Source: Chelydra serpentina (taxonomy: Eukaryota; Chordata; Testudines; Chelydridae). From it: DNA of 64,000 nucleotides. Positions 10,185-21,886 of the stretch are shown piece after piece (within the stretch, counting starts at the first letter, position 1; each line of letters opens with the position of its first letter). Position numbers and translations under genes: made by a program. Below the pieces are notes generated by a model that did no database searches, was not told the DNA's origin, and saw nothing but the letters and a program-made list of their open reading frames with translations. The stretch is from NCBI GenBank assembly GCA_037349315.1, contig JBAIAC010000010.1:32280001-32344000 (forward strand), read 5' to 3'.

Positions 10185-11020
10185 CGGTATAAGAGAGGGT
10201 TTTTTCAGTTTAGCTTGAACCCCTTCCCAAGCAACATAAGATAAGCTGAAAAAGCCACTGTTATACCAGAAAAAGAGCATCTATCTACACAGGGACTATA
10301 CCAATATAACTATACATTTAAATTCACACCTTAGCTTATACCACTCAGGAGTTCACTATTGCTGCTGATTTTATATGAAAGGCACTCAGATACTACAATG
10401 ACAGGAGGCAATGTAAAACCCATAGATACCCCAAAACACCTCTCCCATGTAGACAAGGCCTTACACACATTAATAACTTTATGCATACGAATAAGCACAT
10501 GCAACACAAGGCCCTACAGGTGACATATGAAGTGTTGCCAGCTTTTGCAACTTTGTTGCAAGGCTTGCAAAAAAAATTTGTTTTTTCTTCCAATCCCAGG
10601 TCCTGGAGTTAGGTAATTATGTAAGACTCTGGTTTCCATAAATAAATAAAAATAAAATACAAGCCTAGCTCTCATGATGGGGGGGGGGGACGGGACTTGA
10701 AAACATGGCCCATATGCACCTTAAAGGCTCAAAAACCAGAAGGCAAAGAAAGAGAATCTCATTTTTTAAAATAAACTATAATTTCAGCTAATCTTGTGAT
10801 ATTGTTGAATTCTGATTTTTTGAATACTCAGGTGGGATGGAGGTAAATAACATTTAATATACCTATATACATATGCTATTTAAAAAATGCCAACTGTCCC
10901 CATCTTCCCCATAACCATCATTAATTGGCTGAGATTATTGCCATCATCCATAACAAACAAGGAAAAGGTGATTAGATTAATTTGTTAAATTTAAGTGAAT
11001 GTGTCATGAGACTTGAAAGC
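10185..11020. other. No gene recognised
   Basis: AT-rich, including a short poly-G run (10680-10689). No gene or named repeat is visible. Confidence 0.45.
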
Positions 11021-11024
11021 TACA

Positions 11025-11812
11025 TGTATAGTTTGTAGGGTAGGGTTTTGGCAGGAATTTTTCTAGGCTCAATCTAAAACCCAATCCTGATAGGAATTGT
11101 GGGGCAAACAATTTAATTAGTTTTAAAAGAGAGCTGGACAGATTTATGAGTGCAATTGTATGACTGGCTTGTTTGTGATGATAGGGGCCGGGGCTCAACA
11201 TCCCTGGGGCTCACTTCCAGTTTATGTCTTATGTTCCTAAAGCTCATGCTTCAGAGCTTCAGCCAGCCACCAGCAGGGGTCAGAAAGGGATTTTCCCTCC
11301 TCCCCAAAGTATTCTGGGAGGGTTTTATTTATCTCCTGCCTCTGAAGTATCAGGGATGGCCAGAGCTGGAGATGGGTCATTGGTGAGCGTGGGCCAGGGC
11401 TTCGAGGATGCACAGAGCATTCTGTCTCTCAAGGGCGTGGCTGGCTGGTTCTTGCTCACATGGTCAGGATCTAACTGATCACCATATGTGGGGTTAGGAA
11501 GGAATTTTCTCCCGGGGACAGGGAGGTTGCCTTCCTCTGCAACATGTGGGTGCACGGTCACTTGCCAGGGTTATCTGCATATATCTCACTTAATCATTTC
11601 CCTGTCATTGTGGGGGTCTTGGGCACTGGTGTATATCAGTCCCTCCTGTTCTCTGCCTGTGGCACATAATAGTCTGGTCCTGTGAGCTGTAATACTTTGG
11701 TCTCATTTTGTTTGTTGGGTTGGTATGCAGGTGCTTGGTGGGGTTGATGGCCTGTGCTATACAGGTCAGACCAGATGATCTAGTGGTCCTTCTGGACTTA
11801 AATTCTAAATTA
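11025..11812 (+). mobile_element. CR1 LINE, 3' end (last codons of ORF2 plus 3' UTR)
   Basis: The left part encodes a decayed CR1 ORF2 C-terminus (SFKRELDRFM block, with stops). It is followed by the CR1 3' UTR: GTTAGGAAGGAATTTTCTCCC, then GCCTTCCTCTGCAACATG, then GACCAGATGATCTAGTGGTCC at the 3' end. The same 3' UTR phrases occur in the CR1 ending near 55950. It is 5'-truncated and older than that copy. Confidence 0.75.
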
Positions 11813-12589
11813 CATTTATTTCTTCATTTAAAAGGGACATGGTCAGGGTAAAAAATATTTTAACACACTAACTTCCTTACCTACGTTAGTAGTAACCACC
11901 TTTAGGTTAGAATAAAACAACAAGAACAAATACAGTCTAATTTACTTTGCACTATTTATACTGTTTACTTTCAGCCCTTCTTCACTCTGTTTAAAATAGA
12001 TCAGTTTTACTTTCATTTCTAGAGAGTTTTAAGGTCAGTGTCACTCTCTGGATTTCATGCACCAGCACAATTTGGCAATGCTAGGTTGCAAGCACTATAA
12101 GGGAATGTTTAAATCCAAATTAAAAACCTGCTTTTACTGACTTTTAAAAAATGGAATGAAAGCATATTGGGTGAAATCCTGGCCCCATTTAAGTCAGTGA
12201 TACTATGGTATTGAAATCCTTTTTAACAATTTGTTTTCCTAACCTGCATACCATTATAACTTTAAAACTAAATTGAATCAATGGTCTCAACAAAATCATA
12301 TCCAGATGTTTACTGACTATTGGCTAAACAAAGGTAAAAGAACTTTATTCGGGCACACATCTGTTAATGGAGTCTCAACTGTGTTATACTCTTTTTCATG
12401 ATGATGCAGTGTATTCCCACAGTGTTTGACTAATAACCAAACACTGTTTTTCTGCAAACTGTTAAATGTATTTTATATCTATAACAAAACATTTCTGAGA
12501 AATCCAATTACTGTGGTTTCGTTTATCTAGTTAGTACTGCAGTTATAAACAAGTGCTGGTAGGGGTTGTTGAAATGGGAGATAGTCCCT

Positions 12590-12770
12590 ATCAATAAAGA
12601 GCATGGCACTGGCTGGTGGGATTCCAGGGTTCCATTCCTAGCTTTACCATAATACAGGTTGTGCAAGCCATTTAGCATCTGTGGCTCAAATAGGGGAATA
12701 CTTACCTACCACACAGAGGTTTAGAGACATAATTGTTTTTAAAGTGCTGTCAGTCTAATTCTATCTTAAG
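12590..12770 (+). mobile_element. MIR-like SINE relic
   Basis: GGGATTCCAGGGTTCCATTCC, then GTGCAAGCCATTTAGCATCTGTGGCTCAAATAGGG, then GAATACTTACCTACC follows the layout of the MIR 3' half (B-box-like region, CTCATCTGTAAAATGGGG, ATAATACCTACCT). It is strongly diverged. Confidence 0.5.
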
Positions 12771-12891
12771 AATATCAAGTACCATAGTAGCTAGGCACTT
12801 TGGGTGAGAGCCATGGAGGAACTGAAGCCCAACTGGCTGCCGATGGCAGGTTCCCGTTCATGGACTGCAAGCAGAGATAGGCACCTCCCTG

Positions 12892-13018
12892 TAGGGTGAC
12901 CAGATGTCCCGATTTTATACGGACAGTCCCGATTTTGGGGTCTTTTTCTTATATTGGCTCCTATTACCCCCCCCCCCACCCCGTCCCGATTTTTCACACT
13001 TGCTGTCTGGGCACCCTA
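12892..13018. mobile_element. Small palindromic hAT-like MITE
   Basis: Terminal inverted repeats are TAGGGTGACCAGA on the left and TCTGGGCACCCTA on the right (one mismatch). Inside, ATGTCCCGATTTTAT, ACAGTCCCGATTTTGGGG and CGTCCCGATTTTTCACA repeat a TCCCGATTTT word. Flanking 8-mers CCTCCCTG and CCTCCAGC are similar, suggesting a decayed 8-bp target duplication. It is non-coding; a poly-C run lies at 12967-12976. Confidence 0.65.
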
Positions 13019-13019
13019 C

Positions 13020-15355
13020 CTCCAGCCTGGACTTAGGTGCCTACCACCATGAAAGGGATAGTGCTTAACATATCCCTCTCATCATCATCACTCATTGGCT
13101 AACTTAGCATGCTAGGTTTTGTGGATCACATTCTTAGGTGCCTATCTCTCCCCGTTCATTGTGTGGGGACCCTAGGCACCTAACTCAGGCTTTGGGAATT
13201 GCTGGGGTGTTCCTGAGTTTCTAGGTGCCTAAAGGTTAGGTGCTGTGACACACACCATTGTGACCCTTTGTGGATCCCTACGACCCTTTGTGGATCCCAC
13301 CCGTTGGGCCTAATTCTTCAAGGTGTTGAACTCCTAAGAGGCACTGAGTGCCTTCACCTCACATTGCCTTCAAAACATCGTCTTTTCAGGCCAAACCAAC
13401 CTTCCAAGACAAAGTTATAGTGGGGTCTAAAATAAAGCTTTGCAAAGGAATCCATTTGCAACCTTAGCTATGGAGAGTGGCTGCTGCCTCTCCATAATTC
13501 AAATGAAAACACTTTTGAATTTATATAGCACCTTTCATCTAACCATTGCAAAAGGCCCAACCGTGCAAGAAACTGACTGTGTTCCTCCACCCAACTTGTT
13601 TTCAAAAGCCAGTAAATACTTTCTGTTATATGTGCCTGTTTACATGTATTCATAACATACTGAACCTCCTTCCTCTGGGAAGATCTCAAATTAGTTTCAC
13701 CCTGATGGAAAAAGAAACATGCAGCGTAAAAGGATGCCGTCACCTGCCAAAATATGGTAAATCCCATCCAGAATCTTGAAAAAATATGGTGTATGTATAT
13801 ATAAATAAAGATACAGCATAAGAGTCAGGGCTGTGCCTCTCAGGAGGTCCAGCAAGAGACATAAACCAGGCATGGGGGGGGGGGGCAAACATGACTTTAA
13901 GACTCCTTTGTGCCACCAGAATCTGGGCAGTTCTAGGTACCTGCACAGTCCCTTGAGGACATGAAATCAGTGCCAGATGGAGCAGGATCATGAACATGAG
14001 ACTTCTGTATTGAGAAAATGCTGTCCTGGGAAGCATTTAGGTCTGATTTTAAGCCTTTCCCTGAAAGGAAGTTTGATGCAGATTTGATCTGACAAGACTT
14101 TAAGTGTGTGCTTGTAGATCAAGTTCTCCTCTCTCCCCAGGTATAAGCCTGATATTTAACCTCTCAGAATATTCCAGGTGCTTTGGTGAAGATAAGTATA
14201 ATATGTGGTGACATCTAGGCTACAGTGTGAGAGAACACTCCCTCAGGAAATATACAGAAAGTACCTGCCAGAAGACAAGATTCAGGGGCTTACATGTGCA
14301 TTTATATTGTGTTAGATGACTAAAATGATACTCAAAGTGGTGAAACTAAACAGAACTGCCACCATTGGGAATAATTCATTAGAACAGTTTTCCAATGGTA
14401 GCTTTAAATAATCAAATCTTAAAGTTCATTGGCTTTCTGAAAATGTTGTCTTTGCAATTATTCAAGGCCAAAGCATTGCCAGTTTTAAAAACTAATCTTG
14501 CAAATATTCACTCTAAGGATCCTTCAAAATCACTGTTGTAATGGTGCTTCTTTTTAACTTGCCTTTAGTTTGATTTTAAGGCCATCCTTAAATAAAAATT
14601 CTGGAGACTTCTTGCCTTTGAAAAAGAAACCTTCAAAAGATCAAGCCTTGGGAGCAGAGGGGTAATTAGGCCTTGACCAGAATCAAAAATGTTGTGCTTT
14701 CAACATTATTTGTGTTCGCAGCAGGTTTGACCTCTGTAGTGGTGGCACGTCTCATCAATTGTTTTGTCTGCCTCCTTTATGCTAGATGTGATGTCTCTGA
14801 ACAAACATCCCAAGGGACAGCCTAACATAGGTTTAATGGACAAGCTTCTGACTACAGCTGGACTAGCAATGTCACGCAACAGGGGAACCAGAGAGTATTC
14901 TTGGCACTCAGTGCCTCACCTCAGCATTTGATATTTAGTGTCACAAGCTTGTGGTACTTCCCCTGAACAAAAATGCCTTCTAACTACTATATTTCAAAGG
15001 TATCCGGGCCTTAGAAGCATTTTGTTCAGATCATCACATTCATATTCTTTGACCCAGGCCACCCACATACAAGTGTGTTGCACATGGCTGTCAGAGCTCT
15101 GACGACACATTTTCCATTTCTGGATTGTTCTGTTTCAACTTACTTTGTTCATTTACTTCTTGCTGTTGCTTGACTGTGACTGAGTGCAAAATGAATATTG
15201 TGATAAAGATCTGTTGCAGAACCAACATGTTCCATACTTGCCATTCCCCCTGCCCAAGAAAGGACATGACACACTGTTCTAGACAAGGAAATGTACAGCT
15301 TATTTGTAATGTCTTGACAACATGCTTCTTATAGTGCTATTTTCAGCCATGGAGT
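13020..15355. other. No gene recognised; short tandem duplication
   Basis: Only short frames are present. GACCCTTTGTGGATCCC is repeated twice in tandem near 13262-13300, and a poly-G run lies at 13876-13886. Nothing else could be named. Confidence 0.45.
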
Positions 15356-15358
15356 TTT

Positions 15359-15440
15359 CACTTAGGGTATGCCTATACTGCAATCCCAGGTGAGACTGCA
15401 GCACAGGTAGACATACCCATGCTAACTTTATCCATGCTAG
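15359..15440. mobile_element. Harbinger-like MITE fragment
   Basis: ACTTAGGGTATGCCTATACTGCAATCCC resembles the TTAGGGTATGTCTACACTGCAAT terminus seen at 914. It is followed by CAGGTAGACATACCCATGCTA, an inverted phrase. Only one end is recognisable. Confidence 0.35.
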
Positions 15441-15444
15441 CCAT

Positions 15445-17980
15445 TTTTCTGACCTGTTTTCCATAACTATGTCTGACACTGCTGTAGCCAAATCCACTAC
15501 CTGGCGCATTCATTCACAGATCTGATGATATTTACTTGTGGCAAGAGGATCCACAGAATCGGTCTCGTACTTGTTAAATATTCTGCCAATATTTGAACCT
15601 TCTTCCATGGATGCGGAAGAAAGACGGCTACAGCGAATTCAGCGTTGACTCTACACAAACATTGACTGCTGAGATCTTCAGGTATGTTCCATGTTTTGCA
15701 CTTAAAGCAATATTTTTGGTTATATAGCATTGTTATATCATATATTCTAAGCTTTCAGGAACAGAGAGCTAAAACGAATCCTCACTTCCCCAATATGGTC
15801 TCAATTGATTCTTACAGACTTGCTCTTGATTTCTGTAGTGAAGTTTTTCAGTGCCCTTGTGGTTAACTGGAAGTTTCAAGGTTATATCCCTGCCATACCA
15901 CAGCCATGTCTTCCCTATCCTGAAAATGAGGCCACCCTGGATAATATTACTTGAACTTTCTAGAACACCCATGAGATCCACTGGAACAAGTTTTCTTTGT
16001 GTATCCACCATGCACAATACTCCCAGAAGCCCTGGACACTCTTATCAGCATTAGAAAAGGTCTAGCTCCATAATATGTGGAAGAGCACATACGGTATGTG
16101 CAATCTAGCATGTGGAACCGTAAAATGAAAATGTAAAATTGTGAAAATCTGAGTGAACTTCATTTTGCCCTGCTTGGGAAAGCATGCTCCAAATCTACAG
16201 GAAGATATGACACCTATGGAACACATTAGAAGATTTCAGCATTTTCAAACACTTTGATACTATAAATTATATTGGTATCACATGGAATAGAGCCACTGAA
16301 GTTTGCATATATTAAGGAGTTAGCAATGGAAATGATACTCATTTAAAGCGTTGTAAAGATTCCCTAATGGCTTGTGAATTTCCTGTGTCTACAATAAAAA
16401 TAGCCTCCCACTCTTCAGGCACTTTGATCATGTAACCTGGATCAGTTTTCCTTGTACCTGAGTTACTTACCAATCTTTTACAACTCTCTGAAGATCTGGC
16501 TGCAGACAAGGAATAGAGTAGTAGACAGTCTTCTGGACTCCCTGTTGCCTGTCTCTGACACCACTACTCCTAGGTATATTAATCCCTTTAAAAATTATTA
16601 GTAAGATGGCTGTCTACCTAATAGAAGCTCTCCTTTTTCACTCCTGCTTGGTCTAAAGTATACTTTCAGTTACTGATTTGGGATAGGACAAAGGACTAGG
16701 AGAAGCTAGTGACTTCTGTGAAAAAGTGTTAGTCACAGACTCAGACTCGGAGTCCTTCCTTTCGTGGATACTCTAATTTTGACCAAAAGTGTTTGGGGGA
16801 TCTCAAGTAGATAAGGCTCTTCCTCCATTCCCTCCTAGATCTAAAAGTTAAGGTGGGGATGGATGGAATGAACCTAATGGAACTAGAGGCTTTCTCTAAG
16901 CAACACATTCATTGAACAAACTGTATTTCTTAACACTTTTTTCAGACATACTTAAGAACGGACATACAAATTTCTCTTTTCTCTTGAATTCCACCAGAGA
17001 AATCAAGACAAAAGTGCAAGTACCACTAAAGCCAAACCCCAGGAAGAGAGTTTGGAAGTAACTCTGGGCCTGTGGGCCAGATTCATACCTTTGCCAGCAC
17101 TAGGGTATGCATACCTTTGCACAGGGACCTAGGAGAGGCTGCATACCATTCCCCTGTTCTACTGCTGGGGACAAAGATGCAGGCTAAGAAAGGTAACGGG
17201 TTACCTTAAATTGTGCTTCCCCCGTCACAAGTCTTATGGGGCTAGAGGCAATGGGGAATTGCTGGGTTGTAGGTCCACTTCAGCCATGCCTCCTCGTACT
17301 CAGAGGAGGGTGGTGGGTTACAGAGATGGTGCAGAAGTGGCAGAGTTGGTGCAGGGGTGGATCTGAACTAGGCGGGGTTCAGTGTGATGGGGGAGGTGAG
17401 CTAGTGTGACTGCAACACAGGGGTGAATTATTCCCATTGTGTGCTTTTCTGATGATGGAGTAAGGACCCAATCCATTCACACAGACCACTCTGAAGCCAG
17501 CCTACATACACATCTGAATCTTTAGAACACTTTTATTTCCACTAAAAAACCCCAACTTTCTTTGCTTTATTTTTGCCAGTTCAGCTTATTTTTACCTTTC
17601 TCACCAGCCAAGTTTCCTTTTAAATTCATGGTGATCCATGCTGACAAGTTCACTTCTTGTTTTAGTTACACAGAAGCACTCAAATAGCATGAAGATTCCA
17701 TGAAAATCATCGACAAGACTGAACATGAACAAGTTGAACTTCTCTACCGATCAATACTGTTAATCTTTATGATCAGGGAAATCAAGCCCATTTCCTGATT
17801 TAAACAAATTCTGCAGTTCGCCTCTCCAGCTCTCGCCTCCTCCACATGGAATTTTGAAATAAAAGGTGGTATTATAGTGCAAATAATTTCCATTTCTCTA
17901 GCTCACTTTCAGTGCAATCATTTAGCCTTGTTACTTAGAGTAATTCTATTTGCTTTCTACAAATGAAAGGAAACAACAAC
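15445..17980. other. No gene recognised
   Basis: Intergenic DNA downstream of ABRACL. Frames are short and lack family features. Confidence 0.45.
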
Positions 17981-17984
17981 AATT

Positions 17985-18345
17985 ATATAAATTTAGGCAT
18001 GTTTTATTTTATACTTTCACAGCAGATTTTGGTTTGTAAACACAGATAAGTTACCAGTTCTGTCTCTTCTTTCATGGTGACAATAACTGAGAGATACATT
18101 TAAAAAATGCATTACCTGAGTTAAAAAGAGAGATTTTGTGTCTTTTACCTTACACTCATTTACAGTAATGTTCACAGAAGGGATACAAAAAGGAATATTT
18201 TCCAAAATAAGACAGTCTCCTTCTTACTATAAAGTTATAGAAAAATACATCAAAACACGCTAGGATGATTTGCCTTGATCTGAAATGTCTGCATATCGTT
18301 TACCTGAAACAAATTAACTAATGCACAAGAGAAGTGCAAACTGTA
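17985..18345 (-). other. ABRACL: ABRACL 3' untranslated region
   Basis: Downstream of the ABRACL stop codon the minus strand is AT-rich and unbroken by splice sites, up to an AATAAA polyadenylation signal at 18003-18008. The mRNA end is inferred to lie 10-25 bp beyond, near 17985. The small frame at 18017-18205 lies within this UTR and is not a gene. Confidence 0.55.
18003..18008 (-). terminator. ABRACL: ABRACL polyadenylation signal AATAAA
   Basis: AATAAA on the minus strand about 340 bases after the ABRACL stop; it is the first canonical signal seen downstream. Confidence 0.5.
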
Positions 18346-18530
18346 TTAGTCCTGCAGTAACAAAATATCAACATTGTCATGAACACCTTGTAAAAGTAAC
18401 TCTCCTGGGTAAGTAACAATCTTCCTTCGTTTTGCAGCCTTAAGAGTGCCCACTAGGGCTTCAAAGAGGTTGGCACATTTTTCATCAGCAAAGAGCACAC
18501 CAAACTTCACACTCAGCTTTCCATCAGCAT
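18346..18530 (-). CDS. ABRACL: ABRACL coding exon 3 (costars domain, C-terminal part)
   Basis: This exon encodes most of ABRACL, a small actin-dynamics-associated protein of the costars family (the C-terminal domain of ABRA/STARS, a winged-helix-like fold). It follows a TTTAG acceptor (intron end at 18531-18532) and begins in phase, completing an Asn codon with the single A left by the previous exon. It reads ADGKLSVKFG, a KCANLFEALVGTLKAAKRRK block, then VTYPGELLLQG and an ILLLQD-like end before TAA at 18346-18348. With exon 2 it gives 81 residues, the usual vertebrate length, with no lesions. Recognition of the family rests on this near-invariant sequence. The longer open frame up to 18561 runs into the intron and is an artefact. 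Confidence 0.95.
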
Positions 18531-18639
18531 CTAAATCGGAGATAGGAGTGTTACAACACATACAGATTGTCCTTCAGTTGGAGGAATATTTGGAGGTCTT
18601 GATATGAAATACAGTCAAAACACGACAGGAGAGTTGGGT

Positions 18640-18775
18640 TGTCTTTCCAACTCAGTCAATGATCTTTTGTGTGACCTTGGCCATGCCACTTCACCACTCT
18701 GATACTTACCTTTCTTTGTAAAGTGGAGATCTATGGATGAAAAGCACTATACGAAATTATTACTGGAGCTGTAGA
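18640..18775 (+). mobile_element. MIR-like SINE relic
   Basis: GTGTGACCTTGGCCATGCCACTTC, GATACTTACCTTTCTTTGTAAAGTGGAG and GATGAAAAGCACTATACG correspond to the MIR 3' half. It lies in ABRACL intron 2. Confidence 0.55.
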
Positions 18776-19226
18776 AATTGATTTGTTTTAAAACAGTTTC
18801 TTATCCCAGTTAACATTTAAAGTCCAAATTGAAAAGCTAATGTGTCCCTCCTTGCCTCACAAAAATAGCTCTCTTGAAGTGGTGCAAATTAATTTCAAAA
18901 CAATCACTCAATCTACAATCTCTCTAACAAGCAGATAATGTTATGTGATAAACAAAATTTAATTAACAGGGTTTTTTATTAAAATAAATACAAATAAACA
19001 GAGTTACACTTTCATAAAGCTGGAATAACAAATTAGCGAACCAGATCCTAGTTGTACACATTTCTTATCATTATAGACAATTTTTTTTAAATGTAGGGTT
19101 CTAAGAATGTTAAATGTGATATACTGCAGTGAAAAGAATAGTCTTTGTTCTAGGCAAGTTCATGGAATTTGGAAATGATTTTCAAAGACGTTGAGCAACC
19201 ACCTACAATAGCAGTCTTCCCTCGCA

Positions 19227-20420
19227 CCATAGAATCATAGGACTGGAAGGGACCTCGAGAGGTCATCTAGTCTAGTCCCCTGCATTCGTGGCAGGACTAA
19301 ATATTATGTAGATCAGTGGTTCTCAGCCAGGAGTCCGGGGCCCCTTGCGGGGCTGTGGTCAGGTTTCAGGAGGGCCGCCAAGCAGGGCCAGTGTTAGACT
19401 CGCTGGGGCCCAGGGCAGAAAGCCAAGGCCCCACCACATGGAGCTGAAGTCCAGGGCCTGAGCCCTACCACCCAAGGCTGAAGCCAAATTTAACGTCACA
19501 GGGGCCCCTGTGGCATGGGGCCCCAGGCAATTGCTGTGCTTGCTACCCCCTAACACTGGACCCGGCTTTTATATGCAGAAAATCAGTTGTTGTGGCACAG
19601 GTGGGCTGTGGAGTTTTTATAGAATGTTGGGGGGGCCTCAGAAAGAAAAAGGTTGAGAACCCCATAAACTAGACCATCCCTGACAGGTGTTTGTCTAACC
19701 TGTTCTTAAAAATCTCCAATGATGGAGATTCCACAGCCTCCTTAGGCAATTTATTCCAGTGCTTAACCATCCTGACAGGAAGTTTTTCCTAATGTCCAAC
19801 CTAAACCACCCTTGTTACAATTTAAGCCCATCGCTGCTTGTCCTATCCTCAGAGGTTAACAAGAACAATTTTTCTCCCTTCTCCTTGTGACAACTTTTTA
19901 TGTACTTGAAAACTGTTATCATGTCCCTTCTCAGTCTTCTCTTCTCCAGACTAAACAAACCCAATTTTTTCAATCTTCCCTCATAGGTCGTGTTTTCTAG
20001 ACCTTTAATCATTTTTGTTGCTCTTCTCTGGACTTTCTCCAATTTGTCCACATCTTTCAATTATTTCTCATGTCTTGCGTAAAACACTCCTGCTAATACA
20101 TCCCAGAATGATGTTTGCTTTTTTTGCAAGTGTTACACTGTTGACTCATATTTAGCTTAGGCTCCATTATGACCTCCAGATCCCTTTCCACAGTACTCCT
20201 TCCTCGGCAGTCATTTCCCATTTTGTATGTGTGCAACTGATTGTTCCTTCCTGAATGGAGTACTTTGCATTTGTCCTTATTGAATTTCATCCTATTTACT
20301 TCAGACCATTTCTCCAGTTTGTCCAGATCATATTGAATTTTAATCCTATCTTCCAAAGCATTTGCAACCCCTCCCATCTTGGTATTGTCTGCAAACTTTA
20401 TAAGTGTACTCTCTATGCCA
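19227..20420 (-). mobile_element. Old 5'-truncated CR1 LINE (interrupted by a hAT element)
   Basis: On the minus strand the 3' end reads GACTAGATGACCTCTCGAGG-TCCCTTCCAGTCCTATGATT, the CR1 signature (plus strand 19227-19280). Upstream are decayed CR1 ORF2 blocks: [36 protein letters not shown] and an RT catalytic block. The usual FADD is FADN here, so this copy is dead even apart from its frameshifts. The 5' end is lost near 20420. A hAT element (19314-19666) interrupts its 3' part. It lies in ABRACL intron 2, same strand as the gene. Confidence 0.8.
19314..19666. mobile_element. Non-autonomous hAT (Charlie-type) element inside the CR1
   Basis: It begins CAGTGGTTCTCAGCC and ends AGGTTGAGAACCCC, the inverted pair typical of Charlie-like hATs (CAGTGGTTCTCA). 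The CR1 resumes directly after it. Flanking 8-mers ATGTAGAT and AACTAGAC look like a decayed 8-bp duplication. The interior is GC-rich and non-coding. Confidence 0.7.
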
Positions 20421-20523
20421 TTATCATGCTGAATCATTATGTCAGTATTGACTTCCAAGGGAAGAGTGCTACTTCCTATAATACCTGGGCTGACACTGGA
20501 AAACTCCCATCCAGCTAATGACC

Positions 20524-20594
20524 AAGGGTAAAATCCTGACCCCACTGAAATCAATGGGAGTTTTGCCATTGATTTTGATGGAGCCAGGATTTCA
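20524..20594. repeat. Ancient palindromic repeat
   Basis: GGGTAAAATCCTGACCCCACTG and CATTGATTTTGATGGAGCCAGGATTTCAGTCC are imperfect inverted copies around GGGAGTTTTGCC. The same words (GTGAAATCCTGGCCCCAT) occur at 12172-12190. It is probably an old amniote hairpin repeat. Confidence 0.5.
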
Positions 20595-20819
20595 GTCCAA
20601 GGCCCTCAACCTGTATTGACTTATGCGTGTACTTAACTTCATGAATAAAAGTAGTCCTCGTTATGCAATGTGAGCAGTGCCATTGAAGACCAAGTTAAAC
20701 ATATATGTAAGTCTTTGCAGAACTGGGGCCTACGCCTTCTTGGTTGATGAGTGATGTCAAGTTCACAAGTTGACATGGTAAGGTTAGACCTGTGTGATCA
20801 GTGAGATTACAGTACTTAC

Positions 20820-20880
20820 TTTTGGTCCCCAGCCGCCGAATCTCCTCAACTAAGAGGTTAATTTCATGTTCCACATTCAT
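20820..20880 (-). CDS. ABRACL: ABRACL coding exon 2 (start codon exon)
   Basis: The ATG at 20878-20880 opens the costars protein with MNVEHEINLLVEEIRRLGTK, the N-terminal helix of ABRACL. The exon starts at 20886 after a TTTGTAG acceptor, leaving only six untranslated bases (ACAACA) before the ATG. It ends at 20820 with a single A before a strong GTAAGT donor (20819-20814). Splicing to 18530 restores an Asn codon and the family sequence. The open frame continuing to 20695 is intronic. An upstream non-coding exon is therefore required, and a candidate lies in the CpG island near 30.1 kb. Confidence 0.95.
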
Positions 20881-21796
20881 TGTTGTCTACAAATAGAGTA
20901 AATGTACATTTAGATAAATATAAGGTATTAAGACCAATCGTTGCAATTTCTTTTAACTCATCTGATCTGATCCTTGTTTATATATCTCCAGTGTTGTCAA
21001 CTCTTATACTTTTATCATGACTCTCACAATATTGATGTTTCACTCAAAGCCCCAGATTTTGAAGACATGTGATTATTTGACAAGCAGGTTTCAATATTTA
21101 AACGAGAAGGTTTCTAGCCCTCATGGTTTCAGAGGAAAGCTTGAAAATGTGACACAAATGCACTCAGTAGGCTCAAAGCCTAGAAGCAAATAAAAAAGAA
21201 CCCCAAATGTGTTAATTTTTTTAAATCTCATTATATTTAGGGAGTGAGTCCTGATTTTTGAACATCTGGGCTTGACAATACTATATATCTTTGTGAGCTG
21301 GTGACTTTTTCACCAGCCCAGGAAAGAGCCAGTGCCACACCTGAGTCTATTTCAGTCCCTTGCCTCCAGGCACACTTTATTATTCAAACACCAACCACAA
21401 AACAAAGCAATTCAACTGACCAACTTCAGTCCCCAGCCCAGCCAGCTGCCCTTAAACCCCCTGCTAGATCATGTGACAGGCAGGTAGCCTTTAAAACTTT
21501 TTTGACTGTTTTACCCTGTCAGTCTTTCCTGCCTCCTGCCAACCTCTCATCTTTCTGACTGCAATATGGCATCAATAGGAGTGTCAGCATCTTACTTTGG
21601 GCCCCTCAGTCATGCATTTGCAACCTCTAAGGTATTAGCATGGCATTCTAATGTGAAATGCATGGCTAAGACTTAATAGCTGTGTCTGCCCTAAAAGGGC
21701 TTTCCCCCCTAAAATTTCCCACAATTACTATAGTGGGAGCAACCTTGGGAGCACTCTAGAAAAGGCTCCAGACAGCCACTGGTGTTTTCAGCACCA

Positions 21797-21886
21797 CAGG
21801 CCAGATCCTCAAGTGGTATAAATAAGTGTTGTTCCGTTGAAGTCAATGGAGCTAAGCCAATTTACTTGAGTTGAGGATCTGGCCCA
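21797..21886. repeat. Ancient palindromic repeat
   Basis: CAGGCCAGATCCTCAA at the left is mirrored by TTGAGGATCTGGCCC at the right. Inner arms are GTTGAAGTCAATGGAGCTAAGCC and diverged mates. This hairpin class recurs in amniote genomes; the function is unknown. Confidence 0.55.
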
